DNA from: Pelargonium cotyledonis
Taxonomy: Eukaryota; Streptophyta; Magnoliopsida; Geraniales; Geraniaceae
DNA length: 24,950 nucleotides
Assembly: GCA_036897625.1 (NCBI GenBank)
Contig: JAYMTA010000716.1
Location: 1-24,950 of the forward strand
Direction of reading: 5' to 3'
The translations under genes and the position numbers were made by a program. How positions within the stretch are numbered: the first letter of the stretch is position 1; the number at the start of each line of letters is the position of its first letter. This document shows positions 1 through 10,900 of the stretch, in pieces. The notes below the pieces were generated by a model. The model ran no database searches, was not told the origin of the DNA, and was given only the letters and a program-made list of their open reading frames with translations.

Positions 1-2
1 GT

Positions 3-1070
3 CAAACTTTTGAGAAGACTTTGGAGCAAGTAGATGCATTAGATCCCAAAGCAAGTGTGTGGATGAGAAATAGACCGCTTGAGGAATGGTGTAAAGCTTT
101 TTTTTGTGAAGTGGCGAAGACAAAGGTGCAAGACAACAGTTTATATGAATGCTTCAATAGTTGGATTAAGGATTGTCGGGACAAGCCCATTCTGACAATG
201 TGTGAGATGATTAGAAAGAAACTAATGAAAAGATTCTATGTTCGTAGAACTGAAATGGACACATATCCTGGACCAATCTGTCCCGATATCCAACTAATGC
301 TTGAGTACAATAAGAAGGAAAGCATAAACTGTTTTGCATCGCCATGCGGTGATGGATTCTTTGAAGTTGAAGTAGGTGACGATCATTTTACTGTACATGT
401 TCCTACTACAACTTGTAGTTGCAAGGATTGGCAATTGGATGACATCCCTTGCAAACATGTCATTGCTACATTACTATGTATGCGGGAAAAACCAGAAACG
501 TATGTGTCTAGCTATTACTATCCAAGTAGTTTCAAAGCCATATATGTTGGAATTATACTCCCTGTACCTGGTATGAGTGAATGGCCAACCATTGGAGGAC
601 ATACGATACACCCACCAATAGTGTAAAAACCTTCTGGTAGGCCAAGGTATAAAAGGAAGAAAGGTGTAACTGAGAAGTTAAAAAATCCTTACAAGTTGTC
701 TAATGTACATATTGAAATCAGATGTAGTGTGTGTAAAGGTCGAGGTCACAATGTTAGGACTTGCAATCCTAAAGAATATGGCGAGGCAACAAGGGAAAAG
801 AATACTAGAAAAAAAAATGCAAGAAAAGAAGACGTTGCCCCACCAAATGTTGATAGTATGTCTAATGTAATTAAATTAAAAAGGGAAGCAGTTGTGAATA
901 AGTTGAAGAAAAATGGGAAGGCTCTAATTGAAGCACAATAAGAAATTGTTGGAAAGCAATGCACTTCATATGAGATAGAGCAAAAGAGGTTTGCTACTAT
1001 GTCTAGGATGGAAAAGAAAAGAAAAAGAGGGACAACAAGTGACCGCAGAAACGCAACCTCCACAATCTGA
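3..1070 (+). pseudogene. MuDR/MULE transposase, C-terminal part, decayed
   Basis: One frame runs from position 3 through a typical MULE transposase C-terminus. It includes the segment around FEKTLEQV and SVWMRNRP, a SWIM zinc finger at 414-458 (C-x-C-x9-C-x-H, read as CSCKDWQLDDIPCKH), and a basic GRPRYKRKK stretch. A CCHC zinc knuckle follows at 723-764 (C-x2-C-x4-H-x4-C), then a lysine-rich tail. SWIM and CCHC fingers in this order are usual for plant MULE transposases and FAR1/FHY3 relatives. Two in-frame TAA stops (624-626 and 939-941) interrupt the frame, and it ends at TGA 1068-1070. The first stop sits where a lysine codon would fit (TAA for AAA). A further open stretch in the same frame (about 1242-1457) may be remains of the tail. 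The catalytic DDE region lies left of the window. A domesticated FAR1-like host gene is less likely because of the stops. Confidence 0.8.
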
Positions 1071-1904
1071 TTGGGTTTGCAGGATCAACAGAACCAAAAA
1101 GCAAAAATTAGCAATCATAAGAAAGGAAATGAAAAATGCAACATTTTTTCTGGTATAGTCTTCACAAATTTGAGTTTATATTATTGCTTCATGTAGTGGA
1201 GATTCCAACAGTTACGATATGAAGTAAATAGTAGCAACAATGTGAAAGATAAAGGAAATAGATCTGTAGAATCATCGAGTTCAAGATTCGTGAATGAAGC
1301 AAGATTTACCACTATCTCGAAGGATGGAAATAGTGGACGGAGGCTTAGAGAAAGAGCAAGAGGAATGACCGGAGAAATAGGTGTAAGCAACACACAACCT
1401 CCACTTAGGGCAAGAGATAGCAACCAAGTTGAACCACCGACTAGTAGTCAACTTTGATATTTGTGTGAGTGCAGAATATGTTTCTTTTTGAAGCTTTTTA
1501 AAAGCATTAGGGTTATAAAGTTTGTTTATTCTGTTGGTAGAAGACATTATACAATGATGCCAATATTGTTTTGAATTTTTTTTTTCTTTTTTTTTTGCTA
1601 TGGAGGCATATGAAAAACTATGAAAGAAATCTACTTTTGTCATGTGTGTGGGCATTCAATGAAAATGTTCTGTATCCCCATCACATATAAAGCACTTGAG
1701 TTTTTTGTATTGTTTTTGCTTGTACTTCTAGATGTCTACATCATATTTGCACTTTGTCTACATTTTGATAGTTTAATATTTGTGTTTCTATATGTTGGTT
1801 GTTTATGATTTATGAATGTATATGTGTTGGAGTGTGGGTACAAGAAATGATGACACTCTTGTAAATAAATACATAGCTTAACAAGTGGATGTGGTAAATC
1901 TCAA

Positions 1905-2152
1905 TTAGTTTGAGGGTATAATTGGTATTCTAAATTTAATAGTTAAAGATGCGCATGTCCATTAATAGTTAGAGGTCATATTTGGTATTATCAAAATACA
2001 ACATGCACATGATGAGATTGGTAATATTACTGTTAGTTTTCACTGATAGTTAGTCATTTGAAAAGTTAGGTAAGTTAGTTGAGGTGAAAAAAAGTTCAGG
2101 ATATCTGAATGATAAAAGTGTTTAGATTATGATATTTTTGTAAAATTATCCC
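1905..2152. repeat. Probable MULE 3' terminal repeat region
   Basis: Non-coding and AT-rich, this stretch contains two imperfect internal repeats, GAGGGTATAATTGGTATT near 1911 and GAGGTCATATTTGGTATT near 1972. It ends in TTTTTGTAAAATTATCCC at 2152. The style fits a MULE terminal repeat, but the partner repeat is outside the window. Confidence 0.45.
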
Positions 2153-4190
2153 AAAATAAAATAAAGAGTAACAACAAAATGAAGATATAATATAATACGA
2201 ATATCTTTTGAGTACAAAGCAAAAAGTATAGAATTGTGAAAGAGACTCCAAAAAAAATATCAAAAGCTCTCTTTTTTATTTACTTATGCAACCATGTGGC
2301 ATGCCTAAGGATATTCAAATTGATTTTTTTTAATATATAAACATTTTAATGGGAGGTTATATGGAATTGAGTCATGCAACTTGTTTAATTTTATTTATAG
2401 AATTTAACCTCACAATCTCTTTATAAGTAACATTCTTACGAATTTTTAGCTTACATTGTGGTTTTGAATCTTACTAAATATAATTGTGACATATTATGGA
2501 AAAGTAAGAGAGAAATATTACAATGTTATATCTTAATAACCTATACATTTTACAATTTTCACAAGATGTATATATTGTAATGAGAACAACTATAGAGCAC
2601 GTCACATTGAGCATTCAAAAGAAATGAGTGTGAGTTTGTAAGAGGATGCGGCTATAATCACAGGTCGGATTGTTTTGCAATTTTTTTGCATTAAAAGTTG
2701 TAAGTCGAGTGCAAATTAATGATGCAAACTGATTATTTTTATTGTTATTTTTAAATGGGGTTATATATATATATTCAAACTCGTAATATTATCAAATTAG
2801 TTTCAAATTCCGATAAAATTCAAATTCAAATTATCATCACTAGTTATGCAATAGAGGAGATCTCAAGTTTATTTCATTATATGTCTCCACTTATCAATTA
2901 GTTCCTTTGTATCATCAAATGATAATGCTTTGTTGATCTGTTCCACAATCCATTTGTCCTTGGTCAGCTATAATATGCCAAGTTTATTTCTTTGTATTTA
3001 TTCATTTATTGGATTAAAATGCCTCTTTTAGGGAGTGGACCACCTCACCACCCATCACCACCTTATAGGTTGATAATGGGTCACCACCAATATCGACAAC
3101 ATCACATCACATCAATCTTGCATAAACCATGTCTTCTTATATATCTTCAAGTTTCTGATTTAATTATACCGTTGGATAAAATGCGTTTGATTACTAATAT
3201 AAAGTTATATCAGTTGTAATTTAATAAAATTAATGAAATTATAACAGCTTATTTAAAATCACTTATATCCACTTAAGTGAATTTGTGTGAGCGAAATGAC
3301 CCGTCCAGATTCATAATTTTAAATGAGGTGTTATCACCTTATTAGACAAACTGATGTAAATTTATATCAGTCAACTTATATACATTATACCTATGTTGAT
3401 GTTTTTCTTTTAAACCAATGTAAAATATTAACATTATTGCTTTTTTAAATAATTATTTTTTAACGACATTATCTTGCGCTGATTGCGAGTGATTTATAAC
3501 AAAATTATATGATCATTTAATTTTAATGACATTATATTTGTTAATATAGATGATACAGTAATAAAGTATCATCTATCATCATATACATAACAACTATATA
3601 GATTTGATTTGAATAGTTAGTTTCAACCCACGTTTAAGTTAATAACGACGATAAATACGACAGAACTCTCACTGTGTGGTTTACCTGCATTTGATGGGCA
3701 ACTAAACACAAAATTTTAGAGTGAAAAATATTTTTTTTAATGTGAAATAATTAAACGAAATTGAACTATTAAATCACAATATTTGGGATAATATAGTGAA
3801 ATTTCACAATGTTGACTAAAGACACCTAGCTAAATATTTATTTTCGAAATACATTAAAAAGTATATGTGTGGATATATATTAAAAACCAGCCAAAATGTG
3901 GAGCATATTCTAAATATATGTGTGAGTATATATTAAAAAGTCACACAAGCATCTCTATCACACTATGAAAATGACACTCAATTGTATTTAAAAATGTGAG
4001 ATATATTTAATAGTATATTAACTCTTCATTTTGTACTATAATTATCTTATTGTTTTCATAAAAAATAGAAAAAATTAAATTGAATGTCACATTATTTTCA
4101 TATAACCTCACAATTAAGTATTGTACTTGCTTAAAAAAAATAATATATTGTACTTAATCAAAACAAAATTGTATATTCGCATACCTAAAT
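2153..4190. other. AT-rich intergenic spacer
   Basis: No convincing coding sequence is seen on either strand. The stretch is strongly AT-rich with short TA runs (for example 2763-2774). It contains an imperfect direct repeat of about 30 bp (about 3856-3889 and 3913-3947) sharing ATATGTGTG and ATATATTAAAAA. A GC-richer patch at about 3025-3110 (CACC repeats) shows no gene features. The short ORF at 2992-3219 looks like chance. Confidence 0.6.
3546..3576. repeat. Perfect 11-bp inverted repeat (hairpin)
   Basis: ATAGATGATAC at 3546-3556 is followed by a 9-nt loop and its exact reverse complement GTATCATCTAT at 3566-3576. It lies in AT-rich spacer with no gene next to it. It may be the remains of a MITE core or chance. 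Confidence 0.6.
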
Positions 4191-4193
4191 TAA

Positions 4194-4665
4194 ATTAATA
4201 TAAATATTTAAACGACCGGATTGAAATAGAAACCATATTATGTATTGTTTTGTACCCAAATAAATAATTGTAAGAGCAAAATATAATAATTTTATTGAGG
4301 AAAAGCAAAATAAAATAAATTAGATACCAATTGCAAACAAAATTGAATTAATATAGATATCTAAACGACCAAATTGAAATAAAAAGTTAAAAACCATATT
4401 ATACATCGATTTGTAACAAAATAAATGTATATATTTTGGTCTAAACCATGAGATTCATGAGCGGGCCCGCACACTCGCGGTTGACACTTTTAAGCCGTTT
4501 TACCATATTCAGTTTAATCCTCATTCGAGCCGGGTAGGACCACAAGAGCGGCAAAGCTCTCTCTACCCAGTTTTAACGCAACTGCATTTCATGAGACTCG
4601 TACTTGAGACCTCTCATAAATAATTTTATGAGCAAAATAAAATAAATTAATAACCAATTTAACAC
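4194..4665. repeat. Tandem repeat of a ~152-bp AT-rich unit, second copy interrupted
   Basis: Unit 1 starts at 4194 (AATTAATATAAATATTTAAACGACC). Unit 2 starts at 4346 (AATTAATATAGATATCTAAACGACC), an offset of 152 bp. Both continue through ACCATATTAT and an AAATAAAT stretch. Unit 2 stops matching near 4424 and resumes near 4618 (AATAATTTTATGAGCAAAAT, matching the part of unit 1 at about 4287-4310). The gap holds a GC-richer insert, so the insertion came after the duplication. Confidence 0.7.
4438..4611. mobile_element. Short non-autonomous insert (SINE-like or MITE), class unresolved
   Basis: About 174 bp, much richer in GC than its surroundings, it splits the second copy of the 152-bp repeat. 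Its ends form an imperfect inverted repeat: GGTCTAAACCATGAG near 4438 pairs with the reverse complement of the sequence ending at 4611, about 17 of 24 positions. Inside, GGGTAG (4531-4536) and GAGC pair with GCTC and CTACCC about 15-30 nt downstream, giving a hairpin. On the - strand, GTACGAGTCTC and GGCTCGAATG resemble degenerate tRNA B-boxes, which would suit a SINE. No clear target duplication is seen. Confidence 0.5.
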
Positions 4666-4794
4666 AAAATAGTTAATATTTAATAAAAGTAAAATTTGAA
4701 ACACAATCCAAAATAACACAAAACACTACACAAAAAATGAGAGTGAGGAGAGAAAAATGAAAATGTGCATCTCTTCTTCTCTTCCTCATTTCAC

Positions 4795-4802
4795 TATAAA
4801 TA
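4795..4802 (+). promoter_or_regulatory. TATA box of the AMP deaminase gene
   Basis: TATAAATA lies 156 bp upstream of the start codon. A CT-rich leader (about 4850-4920) follows, as is common in plant 5' UTRs. There is no ATG between the TATA box and the start at 4958, so no upstream ORF is expected. Confidence 0.7.
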
Positions 4803-4897
4803 CTGGTAACAAGCCGCACTTGTCCCCAATAAAACAGAGCAGTCTCTGATTCTCCCTACAGCTCCTTCTCTCCACTCTCGCTCTCTCTGTGTCTTCG

Positions 4898-4906
4898 TTA
4901 GGGTTT
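4898..4906 (-). promoter_or_regulatory. Telo-box in the AMP deaminase 5' leader
   Basis: TTAGGGTTT (AAACCCTAA on the - strand) sits in the predicted 5' UTR. A second telo-box, AAACCCTAA on +, lies inside exon 1 at 5043-5051. Telo-boxes near the transcription start are known in plant housekeeping and growth-linked genes. Their function here is inference. Confidence 0.5.
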
Positions 4907-4957
4907 TTCTCTCTCCACCGCACAATCTCACCTAGATTCCGAACCAGACGCACTGCG

Positions 4958-7900
4958 ATGGACGCTTATGCTCTGCACCTGGCCATGGCGGCTCTGGTCG
5001 GAGCCTCCTTCGTCGCCGTTTCGGCCTATTATATGCACAGGAAAACCCTAACTCAGCTGCTGGAGTTCGCTAAGACGGTGGACAGAGACAGGGACGATGA
5101 CTCTGATGACGATTCATCGCATCATTTGAAGAGGTACAACACCGATAAGCGCCGGAGCCACGGCCGGAGGCGGGGGAACGGATATTACCGGCGGGGATCG
5201 GCGTCTCTTCCGGACGTTACCGTGATTTCGGGCGGTGTTGACGGAGAGGAGAAGCGGAATGGTACGGTGGCCATGGATGGGATTCCGGTTGGCTTGCCGA
5301 AGCTGCACACGCATCCTAAAGGTATGGAGTTTCCGGTGTGAATGCCTTTTGTTCTAAGTTACTGATATCTATTGACCTCCAGCTACGTTCTTGTGTATAG
5401 CTGCTATAGTTGATCATGAAGCATGATATAATTACTGAGCATTTCTGTTCTATTAGGATTGACATCTTCTTAATTACTTCAATGAGATTATATATGCTGA
5501 TTATTTCAGGTTGATTTTATATCTTTGATTGAGAGTGTGTGAATTGAAACGATTATCAGACTATATTTTGCTGGACAGAGCAAGTATCATCGCTAATTGT
5601 AAGATGTATATTACATATTTGAGAATGCTATGATCAAGTGGAGAATTGAGATACATGCCATTTTTTGGGGTGATAAAATAGTTCTATTTACATTGTATTC
5701 TATGTTTTGATATGGAACTATCCTGAACGACCTTCTGTAGTTCATGAGATGAAATAAAACACAGAGGAAAGAAACAGTGCTATATATCTGTTACAAGTAT
5801 CTGATTCTGAATGTTTACCAGAATTTTCGTGCTAGCATTCTGAAATAAGAAAAATATTAGAAGATTGATGTAATGAAACAAGGTGTCTGTTGTACGCATT
5901 GGTCATAGAAAAAGGATAAGGTTCTGCAATGTATTTACCACGTGCTTTAAAAAGTTAAGATTGCTTTCATGTGTAGTAAGTCAGTCTTTACAAGTAAGCT
6001 TGAAGCTACAATTCTTGGAGTGTGTGTCTTTATACTGGTAGATCACTAAATCTAGAAGTGAACCAAGTTGCATCTTCAACCTTTTTAACAATGTTATAAG
6101 TGCTTATTTTTGTAATGTCCTGCAAACTATGTTGTATTATAAAAACTAACTTCTAAGTTAAAACTTAAAAGTGGCTTGCTGAACTTTGGAGGAACAACTG
6201 ATTATATGTTGCTTTTTTTATTTGCAATAATCTAAATCTGTGTTCAAAACTTGAGCCTTTGGTACTGATGAACATACAGTTTCTTTGGGAATGTATTCCA
6301 AGCAGCAGGAACACTTAAACTGTTCCATTCTTTTGCTTTCTTTAAGTTTTTTTTTTTCTTTTTTTTTTTGGAACCCAAGGTTCTCAACCTGGTTATGTGT
6401 GATGGTTCATGGTTGGACTTCATATGCTGTAATATTGTCTCAATCCATGTGCTTGTATCACAAGTATGTAACTATTGATTCGAAACTCAACAAGGACACC
6501 TGTTTATTTTATAGCAACAACAGTCAGTAAAGCAAATGTTTCCAGAACTTCATTAGACTTGGTATTTCTTAGTATATGGTATTTATTTTTACTGATGAAA
6601 CATATTTACTTCAGGGAAATCACCAGGGCACATGGGTTCTACCAAAAGAGCTGGAAGTTTTATTAGACCTACTACTCCTAAGTCTCCAATTGCTAGTGCT
6701 AGTGCGTTTGTGAGTTTAGAAGGATCTGACGATGAAGATAACATGACTGATAATTCCAAAGTAGACAGTCCATATTTGCTTACTAATGGGACGGCTGTGA
6801 GTACATTATGAACATTCCTCTCTCTAATGTCTCCCTGTAGAAAATAGATGTGCAATTGTTTGATCTTGTGAACTGTTAAATTCTCCCCTCTTGTCCTCTC
6901 TATCTACTTGCCAATTCTGTACTCTTGCTTTTCCTGCTGCCTTTTCAGTGTAAGATTGTATGTGAACTTAAATGTGCAGGACCCTGTGAAAGAACACATT
7001 AAAGCAAATGGAGATGCAATTGCTCCAAGTATGATTCGTTCTCACAGTGTATCTGGTGATCTGCATGGTGTTCAGCCCGACCCTATTGCAGCTGATATTT
7101 TAAGGAAAGAACCAGAGCATGAAACTTTTGCACGACTTAAAATCACCCCAACTGGTATTGAATCTCTCTATTGTTTACATCCTTTTTGCTTCAGTTCACA
7201 TGTAACTAAATATATTAAGTTCTGAATATTTGAAGAATGTTGTCTTGTCCGGCTCTATATATTATAGTATGATGTTGTTCACTGTTGAAATAATGTATAT
7301 AAGAACTAATATAAATAGTGCATGAAAATGCATTTCAGGCCTTTTAGCCTACTTAAATTAGCGGGAAATTGGCAGATAATGCCAATTGGTAGAAAAAGGA
7401 ACCGGGCACTGTTACTGAATATTAATAACTATAATTTGAAACACAGTTGAAATAAATTGCAAAATTAGTTTCAGCAACCCTCACTCGCAAATGCATCATT
7501 GTAGATGTTTCTATACTTGCAACTATATATCTCCTTATGTTTCCTATTTTTGATGCCATTTATTCTGGTATTAGTGAGTGTATATTTGCTTGAAAGAAAA
7601 GCAAGACTGTGTTTTAGATGAAGTGTGAAATCTGAGTGCTGAGGATGCTTTTGTGTGTGTGTGTTTTTCCTTGTGGTTTCCTTAGAGGTACCATCGTCTG
7701 ATGAAGTGGAAGCCTATGTGGTTCTTCAAGAATGCCTTGAAATGCGAAAAAGATATGTATTCAAGGAAGCAGTTGCTCCATGGGAGAAAGAAGTTATATC
7801 TGACCCCAGTACGCCAAAGCCTAACCCAGAGCCATTTTCTTACACTCCTGTGGGAAAAAGTGATGTGAGATTAACCTTGTGATTCAGGTATACTATATTT

Positions 7901-10900
7901 CAAACCTAATTGTCGTTTTCAGCTGTTAATAGTTTTGTTTATGTTCTATGGCAGCATTACTTTGAGATGCAAGATGGGGTCATTCATGTCTATGAAAATA
8001 AAGATGGTAAGGGACATGACCGATTTTTTGTATTAGTTTCTATGAATCAGAAATTCTTCTGTCTCTGATGGGTTCTTTTCTGTGTCTCAGCAAACGAAGA
8101 ACTATACCCAGTTGCTGACGCCACAACCTTTTTTACTGATCTGCATAACGTACTTCGAGTTATAGCGGCAGGGAATATGAGAACCTTATGTCACCATCGT
8201 CTGGTTCTCCTGGAACAAGTATGTGTCATAATTCACTGTTTATTTATTTATTTTGTAAAATGGATCTCTATTGATGTTAGGTAATGAAAGGAATCTATGT
8301 TCTTATCATATGCATATTAAATATTGTTGATACTCACCCTAATAAATGTCCAGAAATTCAATCTTCATCTGATGCTGAATGCGGATAGAGAGTTTCTTGC
8401 TCAGAAAAGTGCTCCACATCGTGATTTCTATAATGTCCGTAAAGTTGACACTCATGTTCATCACTCAGCATGTATGAATCAGAAACATCTTCTAAGGTTC
8501 ATCAAGTCAAAGTTGAGGAAAGAGCCTGATGAGGTAGCTATCTTGATTCTTAGATGCCTTTTCTGCTTTTTCTGCATGGAAATGAGATTCACCTTGCTTA
8601 TGTGAATGGACTGATGTCAAATTCCTGTTTGCTTGACTATTAATCTTAACTCTTCACATATACTAGTGTGCTTATGTGAACATAAGTAAGCATAATTGAT
8701 ATGCATTGAAATCTCACTGGAACCTTTTCACGTGTACTTTTATTCAGGTTGTTATATTTAGAGATGGGACATATCTGACTTTGAGAGAAGTTTTTGAGAG
8801 TTTGGATTTGACCGGGTAATGGAACAACTTATATCATTAATTTTATAAGCATTCGTCCTTACTTTTGGCATTTCTGATCTCCCTTCCTAATGTCTGAACA
8901 GGGATGACCTGAATGTGGATCTGTTAGATGTACATGCAGACAAGAGCACATTTCATCGCTTTGATAAGTTCAATCTTAAGTATAATCCATGTGGTCAAAG
9001 CAGACTCAGAGAGATTTTCCTTAAACAGGATAATCTTATTCAAGGTATCCCATGATAATCTCTCCCTTACTATTTTTAACAATTATTACCGAAGCCCCCG
9101 ACCCTTTTTAGTTTAACAACAATGTCATAGGTCTGATATTGCTTCATCTAACTACTCTACAAATTTAAAAGTGGTGGATAGATACGCATACCTGTTCTCT
9201 TTTCCGACCTCTCTCGATTGTGTTGTGGAAGCATCATTGTGACAGGTGAACTACATTCACCAAAGAGCACAATTTCGAGGATGAAACCATTTGATCCGAA
9301 AATCACGAGAAAGTTTGCCTAGAATTATTAAATCAACTCATGTTTTCTCTGCATGCTTGTTCTGCTATATATATATACATATATATATTCTGAACACATC
9401 TAGACCACAAACTTCTAATATTTAAAATTTGCTTCTTCCTATTTTCATTATTTACTTCATTTTTCACGCAATTCTCTCTATGGTGTCAGGGGATGAATAC
9501 TGAATAGAATCAGATCTGTTTATAATAATTTGATTACATGTCTCCCTTCTTGTAATGAAGTCAATGTCACCACTCAGTCTTGGAGCTATGATGAAATAAT
9601 CTTGCTTGCTCTGTTGCTTTTTAAATATATTTGATCATTTCTAACTATTTTTCCTTTGTTCCTGTTGCATTTCTTCCACTTTGTAGAGTTTAATTTGACT
9701 GGTATTACTGCATTCCCTTGTTATGAACAGGTCGTTTTCTGGGTGAGCTGACAAAGCAAGTTTTTGCTGATCTTGCTGCAAGTAAATATCAGGTGCTTGC
9801 TGATCTGTACATGTGATAGTTATACAACTTGGTTTTCATATTGCTGTTCTGTTATTGAGAGGACAGAAACTGGAAATTTAATCTTGACTGTAGTTCCCTT
9901 CAGCATCTTTAGTTCCTCTCTTGTTACATCAGACCTGAGGGTTTCTGAGAACCGTAGACAACACACTGGGAGTTGCCAACTTCATACAATCTACAATAAA
10001 ACGTATCTTTACCAGTTGAAGAGAATAAGAATGGTCTTCTTATAATATCTCTCATAATCCCTTTATTCAATTTACTCCCATAATGCTGAATCATTTAAGC
10101 ATAGCATCCCTGCTAGTAGAACATGGTGCAATGATATCCTCTTTAAGCACTTCTTAATAGCCAAATGAATATCTAATCAGTGATCTAAGGTAGCATTTGG
10201 ATTGGACTGTTCAGGAATGGGAATCAAGAATTGTATTGGGAATGTGATTTCCATTTTTCATGTTTGGATTAAGATTTTTTGGCTATGAAAATGACTCTGT
10301 AATGGGAATCTCATTCTCATTCCAAAAATTTTATCCATACGGTACCTTAGGCATATTCTCATGAAGTAGAATGATGTGAGCATTGAAGTACGTATAACCT
10401 ATGAGTAACCCCACAGCCCCACCATACTTTCATAATTACTCTTCCTGAACCTTCTTCATATTTAAGAAAAAAACATCAAAAGTTCACCAGCCAAAAAGCA
10501 GGTATTGTTTTGAATTAATTGTAGATTAGTTTGGTGATCGTCTCTCTTATAGGTGTAGAAGTTGTTTGGACATGTGTTTTTGCTCTGAGTTCTTCTTTAT
10601 GTATGCTTTAATCAAGCCTAATGCTCAACTATGGTGTTGCAGATGGCTGAATATAGAATCTCAATATATGGTAGAAAGCAGAGTGAATGGGACCAGCTGG
10701 CGAGCTGGATAGTGAATAATGATTTGTATAGTGAGAATGTTGTTTGGTTAATTCAGGTATCTATTTTTCTCTCAATATGGTTACAAGTTTATTAAACTCA
10801 GAAAGCTAGACTGACTTGCTTCACTTAAGACACATGATAACTTTGTATTTTTGTATGTATTGTGCTAACATAATATTATTCTGGTTTTCCAGCTTCCACG

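Larger units (their letters stand above)
1..2152 (+). mobile_element. Mutator-like DNA transposon (MULE), 3' portion, left end outside the window
   Basis: The region holds the C-terminal part of a MuDR-type transposase followed by non-coding sequence that looks like a MULE terminal inverted repeat. The proposed outer end is 2152: read on the - strand, the terminus starts GGGATAATTTTACAAAAAT, a style common at plant MULE ends. The left end lies outside the window, so neither the matching inverted repeat nor the 9-bp target duplication can be checked. The coding part carries in-frame stops, so this copy cannot make its own full transposase. The exact right boundary is inference. Confidence 0.7.

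Noticed and set aside
4889-4957. Upstream in-frame extension of AMP deaminase exon 1
   Set aside because: It opens only with a GTG; the ATG at 4958 has a good context and starts directly at the membrane anchor.
9368-9389. TA-repeat in AMP deaminase intron 9
   Set aside because: Ordinary imperfect simple sequence.
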